This document shows positions 22,217 to 28,526 of a DNA stretch of 28,526 nucleotides, piece after piece (the first letter of the stretch is position 1; each line of letters opens with the position of its first letter). The position numbers and the translations under genes were made by a program. Where the stretch lies: assembly GCA_964612675.1 (NCBI GenBank), contig CAZTDD010000092.1, positions 1 to 28,526 on the forward strand, in the 5' to 3' direction. The notes beneath the pieces were generated by a model, which was given only the letters and a program-made list of their open reading frames with translations, made no database searches and had not been told where the DNA came from. This stretch comes from CAZTDD01 sp964612675. GTDB taxonomy: Bacteria; Hinthialibacterota; Hinthialibacteria; Hinthialibacterales; JAKPRU01.

Positions 22217-24865
22217 TCAGCAGTATCTCAAATTAACTTCGCTCGTCGCGTCCTCGGGTAGCCTATACCTTCGCCGGTCCGGGAGTTGGACTCCCGGACC
22301 AAGCAAATCCAAATCAGTCTTTTCCTCGGCAGGAACAAGCAGCTCCCCCTCACAATTCTCAGGTAAAGTGATCTTCAATCTACGATCGCCTTTCGCGCCT
22401 TTTGACTCAAACCGTATCGGTCCCTTCACAGTATGCGCTGTCAGTTGGACTTCTTCCAAATCGCCTAACTGAGGTCGAATCTCGCAGCGTGCAAATCCCG
22501 GCTCCAACGGACGAATTCCTGCAAGGCTCATGTAGAAAACATACAACGGGGCAACGGGACAATGACTCCACTGAGCACCGGCATCCGCGGGGGCATGCCA
22601 GTTTTCCTGCAGCGTGTTGTTCAACTGAACCGACCCCATCGACCACCACCGCGTTCGAAGATCGCTGAGAATCACGTCCGGGCGTCCACCTTTCCCGAGA
22701 GCCCAAAGCCGCCAGCCCGCATTTGCTGGATACGAGAATCCCATTTCCGATGGACACTCGACCAAGGCGCGCAGGCTCGCATCCGTTTTACCTTCCGGAC
22801 ATTGATCGAACAGTATCGCCGTCGCCAGCGAGCGGTCGCACAATCTGTCGGCCCCTTCCTCTGATCGCCATGGACGACTCACAACGAACGTTTCTCGGTC
22901 GGGCGACCAGAATGTAGCAACGGTCGCATTAAGAATCTCGCTTCCGAACTCCCGTGCCACATGCGCTTTCTCGGTATCGCCAAACGCTTCGCAGAGCGGG
23001 GCCATGGCCTGTTCGAGCATCGCGGCTGCGTAAAGATTGAACGCACACTGCTTATGACGCTGTTGTTGATAGGCTTCATGGTCGATCCACACACACGGTG
23101 TCCCGATATCCTCCACCGGCAGAAGACCGCTTGGCCGCTGAATCCGTTTCAAATAATCCACAAAACGTAGAAGACGGGGATACGGCTCCTTGTTCGCTGT
23201 CAAATCGCCCGTGTATAAATAATGATGATAATTATCGAAAACAAATCCGACTCCATGATCGAGTATCGGCCCCCATTTCGTCAGATCCAGTTGTCGTTCC
23301 ATTAAACGTGCCAACCGGTCATACGCAGGCCAACAATCCAGAAATACTCCGTCCTGTGTCAGTCCTTGACTGAACGTTTTTAGAAACCGCGCAGGCTGGC
23401 GAGTTTCCCCAAACGATAGATAAACCGCATGAAGCTGATGTCCACAATCTCCGCTGTATTGTTGCCGCTCGCGTCCCATCCCATCGACAATAATATCTTG
23501 TGCGGAATTATTGAGCGTATTGATTGAGGCATCCAGAACCCTCTGAATCTTCCGGTCCGAGCAGGATATTTGCGCTTTATTCGGCCATGGATAAATTCGG
23601 CGTCGAACGCCGACTTTTTTGATAATCGCCTCTCCATGATTTCCATGCAGATGCAGCTGCATCCATCGAAGCGACTCGTAATCGAACGTTTCAAAATGGT
23701 TTTCCCCTTCCTTGCAAATAAATCGAGTCCACGAGTGAAAATGCGTGTTCAGTAGGGGCGGGCCGCCAACCTCGTGCGCCTCGTGGACCATCAATTCCAC
23801 AATCGTTCCTTCCGGCGCTTCAATCGTAAAGTAAGGCCAACCGACGATTTGTTCTTCAAACTCAAACGTGAGTGCGGTTCCTTTCAACTCGTCGATTTGT
23901 ACACGCCACCTTCCCTTCCCGGCATCGTTCACCGATGCACCGGGATTCGCACTATACGAACCCGGTGTTTCACATTCGAAATACTCCTCGGGTGGACGAT
24001 GCCATTCGATTGTATATGACTCCACCAATCCCTTTACCGGTATCTTCGTCTCGTCGAGGAGCGGAATGCTGCGGGGCGACAACGTGGAGGTATCTCGATC
24101 TCCCTGGATTTCCAGCATGTACTCGGGATACGTGGAACAGACGACGGGCTTATCATTGGGACAATTATGTTCCATCGCCGGAAGCCAGTCCGGGCCGGGC
24201 TCAAAATCCGCCTTTGTCCAACCGAAAGGATACAGCCGCGCGTCAAATTCTTCCTGCAGCGCACGTAGATACCACCGCGTATAATGCCCCGGCTTCCAAC
24301 AGCGCGCCAACAAACAACGCCATGCGGTATCCGAAGCGATAATCTCTTTTGCACCGTTTCGAGATTCAATTTCAAGCCAAAACAGAAAACCGGGTTTTCC
24401 AAGCGGCCATGTCCCGTCACCGCGTCCATAAAAAAGAACCTCGCATCCAATAACATTCTTTCCTTGGCGCAGTTTGGAACGGAGATCCAGCGGATCGACT
24501 TCCATCCAGCGCGGATCGCATGGGGCCGGTCCCCATTGAACACGCTCTCCGTTCACAAACAAGCGGTACCGGCTGTCCGCCAGAATCCAGCCGGCAGCCT
24601 TTTCTGGGATAGCCGACAAATTGATATCGCGGCGAAAGAGAACAAATGTGTTTTGCAGACAACGTTCGGATGGATACCATATCCATTTCGCCGGATCGAG
24701 GTTCGGTAATTGATCGGGCATGCTTTCCTCCGTTTGGGGCAAGTCGGCACTCTCCGCAGCGGAGATCGTCCGTCCTTTCGATGGATCCAGGAAACTCGCC
24801 GCACCGCTCGTGATAATCGAGCTCTTTATGAAACGTCTCCGTGTAATAGATTTCAGGTTCCACAT
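22217..24865 (-). CDS. Exported GH78-type alpha-L-rhamnosidase
   Basis: 882 residues. The N-terminus has a twin-arginine-type leader (TRRRFIKSSIITSG). Residues about 60-200 and 330-420 form beta-sandwich domains typical of GH78 (WIWYPSERC, RYRLFVNGERVQWGP). The (alpha/alpha)6 barrel begins near residue 430. Its signature D461-G-M-G-R-E466-R...SGDCG (D473) corresponds to the D..RE motif with the general acid of bacterial alpha-L-rhamnosidases. A second signature, LQENWHAPADAGAQWSH followed by GIRPLEPGF, marks the end of the barrel and the final beta domain. It should remove terminal rhamnose from plant or algal polysaccharides or glycosides in the periplasm. It is divergent from the plus-strand Gfo/Idh/MocA gene, with a 395-base gap containing an inverted repeat. 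Confidence 0.88.
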   Translation of the reverse strand: MWNLKSITRRRFIKSSIITSGAASFLDPSKGRTISAAESADLPQTEESMPDQLPNLDPAKWIWYPSERCLQNTFVLFRRDINLSAIPEKAAGWILADSRYRLFVNGERVQWGPAPCDPRWMEVDPLDLRSKLRQGKNVIGCEVLFYGRGDGTWPLGKPGFLFWLEIESRNGAKEIIASDTAWRCLLARCWKPGHYTRWYLRALQEEFDARLYPFGWTKADFEPGPDWLPAMEHNCPNDKPVVCSTYPEYMLEIQGDRDTSTLSPRSIPLLDETKIPVKGLVESYTIEWHRPPEEYFECETPGSYSANPGASVNDAGKGRWRVQIDELKGTALTFEFEEQIVGWPYFTIEAPEGTIVELMVHEAHEVGGPPLLNTHFHSWTRFICKEGENHFETFDYESLRWMQLHLHGNHGEAIIKKVGVRRRIYPWPNKAQISCSDRKIQRVLDASINTLNNSAQDIIVDGMGRERQQYSGDCGHQLHAVYLSFGETRQPARFLKTFSQGLTQDGVFLDCWPAYDRLARLMERQLDLTKWGPILDHGVGFVFDNYHHYLYTGDLTANKEPYPRLLRFVDYLKRIQRPSGLLPVEDIGTPCVWIDHEAYQQQRHKQCAFNLYAAAMLEQAMAPLCEAFGDTEKAHVAREFGSEILNATVATFWSPDRETFVVSRPWRSEEGADRLCDRSLATAILFDQCPEGKTDASLRALVECPSEMGFSYPANAGWRLWALGKGGRPDVILSDLRTRWWSMGSVQLNNTLQENWHAPADAGAQWSHCPVAPLYVFYMSLAGIRPLEPGFARCEIRPQLGDLEEVQLTAHTVKGPIRFESKGAKGDRRLKITLPENCEGELLVPAEEKTDLDLLGPGVQLPDRRRYRLPEDATSEVNLRYC

Positions 24866-24966
24866 GCGCTACAGTTCTCCGTAGGAACGATTCTGTTTCG
24901 GACGAAAGAGTATCAGATGCCGCCTGTCTGCACCATGTCGGTCTTTTGAAAGGCACTGGATATAGG

Positions 24967-24989
24967 AGACTGTACTATATACACAGTCT
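24967..24989. promoter_or_regulatory. Perfect inverted repeat, candidate operator
   Basis: AGACTGT (24967-24973) and ACAGTCT (24983-24989) are perfect inverted arms around ACTATATAC. It lies about 100 bases upstream of the rhamnosidase start, in the space shared with the oxidoreductase gene. An AT-rich centre flanked by symmetric arms is typical of dimeric regulator sites; the regulator is not in the window. Confidence 0.4.
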
Positions 24990-25080
24990 GTAACCGTGTA
25001 GTTCATTAGCAGACCTGGACAGGCAGCACCGGTGATTTGATGAAGAAGGCGTGACTGGTCACCGTCACTCGTCCGTTTCC

Positions 25081-25156
25081 CCGTCATCCTGAGGAGCGAA
25101 GCGACGTAGGGATCTCGTAACTTGTTGAGATGGCCACGCTTCGCTCGCCATGACGG
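25081..25156. repeat. Interspersed hairpin repeat (CGTCATCCTGAGGAGCGAAGCG type)
   Basis: CCGTCAT (25081-25087) and ATGACGG (25150-25156) close the element, and GAGCGAAGCG (25094-25103) pairs with CGCTTCGCTC (25137-25146). The sequence style CGTCATCCTGAGG..GAAGCG...GGATCTCG is a well-known non-coding repeat seen in many bacterial draft genomes, read here from memory. The ATG at 25150, inside this element, opens a long frame but is not a credible start. Confidence 0.8.
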
Positions 25157-25245
25157 CAACGGAGATCCCGTTTTCTTTCCCAAATCACCGCCTCCGACGG
25201 TCTGGGGCTCGCAATGACAAATTCTCAGGCATTTCCATAAGAGAA

Positions 25246-25252
25246 AAGGGAG
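25246..25252 (+). promoter_or_regulatory. Ribosome-binding site fixing the GTG start at 25261
   Basis: AAGGGAG lies 8 bases before GTG at 25261. Starting there puts the GIVGFGFMG Rossmann loop at residue 9, the normal place for a cytoplasmic family member. The earlier ATG at 25150 lies in a repeat and would add 37 unlikely residues. Confidence 0.7.
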
Positions 25253-25260
25253 TCAAATCA

Positions 25261-26409
25261 GTGAGTAAGAAACAATACGGAGTAGGGATTGTCGGATTCG
25301 GATTCATGGGCAAGACCCATACATACGGATATTGCACAATCCCCTTCTATTACGATGAATTGCCAATCCGATACGTCCTAAAAGGCATATGCAGACGGCA
25401 TCAAGAAACACTCGACGAAGCGCTGCACATCGGCGGTTTTGAATTCGGGACAACAGAGTATAGCGAGCTGCTCAATCGTGACGACATTCACATGATTCAT
25501 GTGTGCACTCCGAACCATCTCCATCGGGAACAGGTCGTCGCGGCGCTCAAGGCGGGAAAACATGTCTACTGCGACAAGCCTCTCGGGGCGAGCTACGCGG
25601 ATTGCGAGGCCATACTCGAAGCGCAGAAAGAGTACGGCCGAGACTCGGTGGCCCAGGTCGCGCACCAGTATCGATACTACCCGTCTACAATGCGTGCCAG
25701 ACATCTGGTGGGGGAAGGATTCCTCGGCCGGGTTCTCAGTTTCCGAGCCTGCTATCTGCATGCCAGTTCGATCAATCCGGACAAACCGCTGACATGGAAA
25801 CTCGACAAGGGCCAAGGCGGCGGCGGAGTTCTGTATGATCTGGGCTCGCACGTTCTTGACCTGCTCGGTTCCTTGGTTGGACAATTCGAAGAAGTCTGTG
25901 CGTCGACAAAGATCGCCTATCCGCGTCGAAAACTGCCGGGAAGTAACAAAACTCAAGAGGTCGAAGCCGACGATCAGGCGGTTATGCTGCTGCGGACTAC
26001 CGAGGGAGCACTGGGCACCCTCGAAGCGTCCAAAATCGCCACAGGCACAAACGATGAACTGCGTATAGAAATCCACGGTGAGAAAGGGGCGATCCGTCTC
26101 AATCTCATGGACCCGAATTGGCTCGAGATCTATGATGTTCGTGAACCGAGTGAGCCTATGGGAGGAATACGCGGATTCAAGCGGATCGAAACAGTCAATC
26201 GATATCCTCCCCCGGGTGGGAAGTTCCTACCCGGGTCTTTGAATGTCGGCTGGGTGCGAGCGCACGTCGCTTGTTTGTTCAATTTCCTTGCGGCTATCGG
26301 TGGCGGTACTGAGGCGAGTCCCACTCTGAGCGATGCCGCTCAAATCCAGAAAGTCATGGATACTGCTTATCGCTCAACGGAGACGCGAACGTGGGAATCG
26401 GTTGCATAA
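25261..26409 (+). CDS. Cytoplasmic Gfo/Idh/MocA oxidoreductase (GTG start)
   Basis: 382 residues with no leader, unlike the other four Gfo/Idh/MocA proteins here. The Rossmann loop GIVGFGFMGKTH is at residues 9-20. The EKP-equivalent is D105-K106-P107 (HVYCDKPLG), with the lysine kept. The C-terminal domain has GGGVLYDLGSHVLDLL with the conserved aspartate and histidine, and DQAVMLLRTTEGALGTLEASK. It probably dehydrogenates a sugar or inositol in the cytoplasm, perhaps handling a product of the exported enzymes. The GPP34 gene begins 22 bases after its stop, so it heads a likely three-gene operon. Exact substrate unknown. Confidence 0.9.
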   Translation: MSKKQYGVGIVGFGFMGKTHTYGYCTIPFYYDELPIRYVLKGICRRHQETLDEALHIGGFEFGTTEYSELLNRDDIHMIHVCTPNHLHREQVVAALKAGKHVYCDKPLGASYADCEAILEAQKEYGRDSVAQVAHQYRYYPSTMRARHLVGEGFLGRVLSFRACYLHASSINPDKPLTWKLDKGQGGGGVLYDLGSHVLDLLGSLVGQFEEVCASTKIAYPRRKLPGSNKTQEVEADDQAVMLLRTTEGALGTLEASKIATGTNDELRIEIHGEKGAIRLNLMDPNWLEIYDVREPSEPMGGIRGFKRIETVNRYPPPGGKFLPGSLNVGWVRAHVACLFNFLAAIGGGTEASPTLSDAAQIQKVMDTAYRSTETRTWESVA

Positions 26410-26415
26410 TAGACG

Positions 26416-26422
26416 AAAGGAG
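26416..26422 (+). promoter_or_regulatory. Ribosome-binding site fixing the start at 26432
   Basis: AAAGGAG lies 9 bases before the ATG at 26432. An in-frame ATG at 26333 lies inside the preceding oxidoreductase gene and lacks a site, so the shorter product is preferred. Confidence 0.7.
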
Positions 26423-26431
26423 AACCCGGGA

Positions 26432-27103
26432 ATGCTGACGCTGCTCGAGGAATTAATACTGCTGGCGTTGGACGATGAGAAAGGGAAAATCGTAAGTTCG
26501 GCATCGATGGCGATTCCATTCGGTCTCTCGGGAGCTGCCATATTCGAATTGCACCTGGCGGATAGAATCCAGCTGCACGAGAAAAAGGCCGTGATCTCCG
26601 ATTCGAAGCCCTGTGGTGATGCGATTTTGGATAATGTACAGCGTATCATTCAAGAATCCGGCAAACCTCGAACTCTCAACTATTGGATCAACCGTCTTCA
26701 TTCGAAGTGCGACCTGCAAAGAAGAACCATTGACCGCCTCGTAGAGAAGAAGATCCTAAAGCACGAGGAGCACCGCATATTCTGGGTGTTTCCCGTACAC
26801 AGGTATCCGGAAGGCGATCCTCATTCCGAGTTGGACGTTCGTCAGCGCATGCGTACAGTTGTACTGAAAGGGGACAAACCGGATATACGAACGATAGTCC
26901 TCCTCAGTTTAGTGAATGCTTGCAGCCTGATTACCGAAGTGTTCGGAAAAGAGAAAACAAAGGAAACCAAAAAGAAGATTGATCACCTGACTGAAAACGA
27001 GCCCATCGGCGAGGCGATCAAAGACGCTGTAGAAGGCGTACAAGCCGCAGTCATAGCCGCCGCCGTGGCCGCCTCGGTCAGTGTGACCAGCACGACATCA
27101 TAA
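26432..27103 (+). CDS. GPP34/GOLPH3-like protein
   Basis: 223 residues. The opening MLTLLEELILLALDDEKGKI, followed by LSGAAIFELHLADRI, matches the start of GPP34 (GOLPH3) proteins, all-helical proteins that in eukaryotes bind phosphatidylinositol-4-phosphate at the Golgi. Bacterial members are known but their function is not established. The middle has RTIDRLVEKKILKHEEHRIFWVFPVHRYPEGDP, another family-like stretch, and a DVRQRMRTVVL segment. The C-terminus is an alanine- and valine-rich helix (AAVIAAAVAASVSV) that could contact membrane. It sits between two Gfo/Idh/MocA genes with gaps of 22 and 33 bases, so it is probably co-transcribed with them. Confidence 0.85.
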   Translation: MLTLLEELILLALDDEKGKIVSSASMAIPFGLSGAAIFELHLADRIQLHEKKAVISDSKPCGDAILDNVQRIIQESGKPRTLNYWINRLHSKCDLQRRTIDRLVEKKILKHEEHRIFWVFPVHRYPEGDPHSELDVRQRMRTVVLKGDKPDIRTIVLLSLVNACSLITEVFGKEKTKETKKKIDHLTENEPIGEAIKDAVEGVQAAVIAAAVAASVSVTSTTS

Positions 27104-27136
27104 GGATACGATCATCGACAACGTTGGAGGTTCTAA

Positions 27137-28336
27137 ATGAAAAACGATTTCCGATCCAGCGATAGCCATATTGAAAGGCGCACCTTTCTCATGGGTTTGT
27201 CCGGACTCCCCGCACTATCGGTTGTCGCCGACACCTCATCGAAGAATGGAAACAGACAAATCCGCATCGGCGTCGTCGGAGGAGGTTTCGGCTGCTCGTT
27301 CTATTGGCACCAACATCCCGATTGTGTTGTCGCCGCGGTCAGCGACCTCCGTGCGGACCGGCGGGACCGGCTGGTTAAAACGTACGGCTGCGACACAGTA
27401 TATGAATCGCTGGAAAAACTCATCCTTGACGACAGCCTGGATGCGGTTGCGGTCTTTACCGGCGCTCCCGATCATGTTCGTCATTGTGTCGCAGTGATGA
27501 GCACAGGAAAACATGTTATATCGGCAGTTCCTGCTGCTATGGATTTGGAGGAATGTCAGCAACTAATCGAAACAAAGGAAGAGACAGGCAAAACCTATAT
27601 GATGGCCGAGACGAGTTATTATCGACAAGAGGCCATCACGGCACGGCAGTGGTATAGCGAAGGCAAATTCGGCAACGTGTTCTATATCGAAACCGAGTAC
27701 CATCACGATATGACCAACCACGGTCCGCGTCTCCGATTCTACAAAGGCAAACCAACCTGGCGTTACGGTTTCCCACCGATGCATTACCCAACCCATTCAC
27801 TCGCTTTCGTTACGGGGATTACGGGCGAACGTCTCAGCGAAGTGGTGTGTTTCGGGGACAGAGCAAAAAATATCCCCTATTACGAGGACAATAAATACAA
27901 CAATCCTTTCTGCAATTCTGTAGCCATGTACAAAACGAACAGAGGAAATCCCGTACGACATTCCGAATTCCGCAATGTCGCCGCAGGGATCTGCGAGCGC
28001 GCTCAATGGTATGGAGACAAAATGAGCTTCTTTATGCCGACACCGAACGGCGCACCGGCAACGGTCTGCCATATCGGAAAAAGACCCGAGAAATTCGATC
28101 AACCCATGCATTGGCAGACGGATATGCTTCCCGAACCCTTGCGTCACAGCAGCGGACACGGCGGCTCACACACGTTTATTACTCACGAATTTGTGTCGGC
28201 ACTTGTCGAAAACAGAAGACCTACAGTCGACGTGTATGAAGCCGTCGCATATACAGCTCCCGGGATCGTGGCTCACCAGTCCGCCCTCAAGGACGGCGAG
28301 AAACTGCCTGTTCCCGATTTCGGCGGAGGAAGCTGA
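27137..28336 (+). CDS. Tat-type Gfo/Idh/MocA-like protein lacking the EKP lysine
   Basis: 399 residues. The leader carries ERRTFLMGLSG (residues 13-23). The Rossmann loop is GVVGGGFG (residues 45-52). Where the family has EKP, this protein reads A130-V131-P132 (KHVISAVPAAM), so the usual lysine is replaced by valine. The rest of the domain is well kept (ALRAD-like LRADRRDRL, CVAVMSTGKHV), and residues 170-280 contain many aromatics and histidines (YHHDM, MHYPTHS). It may bind cofactor or substrate without standard dehydrogenase chemistry, or use another residue. GGAGG precedes the ATG. It is the third gene of the run starting at 25261. Confidence 0.85.
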   Translation: MKNDFRSSDSHIERRTFLMGLSGLPALSVVADTSSKNGNRQIRIGVVGGGFGCSFYWHQHPDCVVAAVSDLRADRRDRLVKTYGCDTVYESLEKLILDDSLDAVAVFTGAPDHVRHCVAVMSTGKHVISAVPAAMDLEECQQLIETKEETGKTYMMAETSYYRQEAITARQWYSEGKFGNVFYIETEYHHDMTNHGPRLRFYKGKPTWRYGFPPMHYPTHSLAFVTGITGERLSEVVCFGDRAKNIPYYEDNKYNNPFCNSVAMYKTNRGNPVRHSEFRNVAAGICERAQWYGDKMSFFMPTPNGAPATVCHIGKRPEKFDQPMHWQTDMLPEPLRHSSGHGGSHTFITHEFVSALVENRRPTVDVYEAVAYTAPGIVAHQSALKDGEKLPVPDFGGGS

Positions 28337-28526
28337 TCTGTGATCGCGCGTGGATACTATCGTCGCTTGAATATCGTGGTCGGGCGAGGCTCCCGAAACC
28401 GTCTCAAAACACCGAGACTATGCGAAATAGCGCTTCGCCCCCAAGATTGACGGCGTCGCAAAAAGTCGAACGTTGGCATCGGAAGTTCCCTCTCCCCCCG
28501 GGAGAGGGTTAGGGTGAGGGGCGATC
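28337..28526. other. Gene-free tail with repeat-like sequence
   Basis: No credible gene. It contains CGGGCGAGGCTCCCG (28381-28395), reminiscent of the element at 20485, TGACGGCGTCGCAAAAAGTC (28448-28467), which resembles another common intergenic repeat, and a copy of the GGGAGAGGG repeat. It reads as a patchwork of short interspersed elements after the operon end. Confidence 0.5.
28488..28521. repeat. GGGAGAGGG-type interspersed repeat, copy 2
   Basis: CCCTCTCCCCCCGGGAGAGGG followed by TTAGGGTGAGGGG. It has the same architecture as 17782-17814 (hairpin of CCCTCTCCC with GGGAGAGGG, then a GGGTGAGGG tail). It follows the end of the operon at 28336 and may continue past the window. Confidence 0.8.

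Larger units (their letters stand above)
24866..25260. other. Gene-free divergent region with candidate operator and interspersed repeats
   Basis: 395 bases between the rhamnosidase (minus) and the oxidoreductase starting at 25261 (plus). It contains an inverted repeat at 24967-24989, a larger interspersed repeat at 25081-25156, and a trailing repeat-like stretch (GGGGCTCGCAATGACAA, 25204-25220). No convincing coding region or clear sigma-70 promoter pair was found. Confidence 0.5.

Noticed and set aside
24946..24979. Sigma-70 promoter (TTGAAA ... TACTAT) upstream of the oxidoreductase
   Set aside because: The spacing of 21 bases is too long and no better -10 is found.
25150..25260. N-terminal extension of the oxidoreductase from the ATG at 25150
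   Set aside because: The ATG lies inside an interspersed repeat, and a GTG at 25261 has a good ribosome-binding site and the normal family N-terminus.

Overview
The window looks like bacterial chromosome from a free-living, polysaccharide-degrading lineage, plausibly Candidatus Hydrogenedentota, Sumerlaeota or another PVC-like group. This placement is inference from gene style: many exported Gfo/Idh/MocA oxidoreductases with twin-arginine leaders, a formylglycine sulfatase, exported glycoside hydrolases, beta-helix proteins and scattered pseudopilins ending in a GPDQ...NGL.SDGDIY pattern. There is no rRNA, tRNA, CRISPR array, phage gene or transposase that I can see. Eighteen protein genes look intact or cut only by the window edge, and one is a broken remnant.

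Left part (1-5849, minus strand). A tandem pair of closely related Tat-exported oxidoreductases (5849-4509 and 4382-3054) is followed by a fused homocysteine methyltransferase/methylenetetrahydrofolate reductase (2866-1010). Next comes an exported M14 zinc carboxypeptidase that starts at a TTG (987) and runs off the window edge. A GC-rich hairpin separates the two oxidoreductases, and a nested inverted repeat sits in front of the methyltransferase/reductase gene.

Middle (6231-17097). A plus-strand run encodes a Tat-exported nitrilase-family amidase, a serine hydrolase fused to a glycosidase-like domain, and two exported beta-helix proteins. The fusion and the first beta-helix gene share an ATGA overlap. 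An S41 peptidase with an Ig-like domain (minus) is divergent from a large multidomain glycosidase (plus).

Right part (17118-28336). Two pseudopilins flank a sulfatase and an internally deleted FAD-oxidoreductase remnant. Then come another Tat-exported oxidoreductase, a small DUF2283 protein, and an exported GH78-type alpha-L-rhamnosidase. The last block is a three-gene run: cytoplasmic Gfo/Idh/MocA, GPP34/GOLPH3-like protein, and a Tat-type Gfo/Idh/MocA that lacks the usual lysine.

Taken together the window reads as an accessory locus for processing complex, probably sulfated and rhamnose-containing, glycans outside the cytoplasm. Eight proteins or remnants carry twin-arginine leaders, which suggests that cofactor-loaded redox enzymes are exported alongside hydrolases. 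Intergenic spaces hold at least four kinds of repeat-like, hairpin-forming elements. Functional assignments rest on motifs read by eye; no database search was possible.
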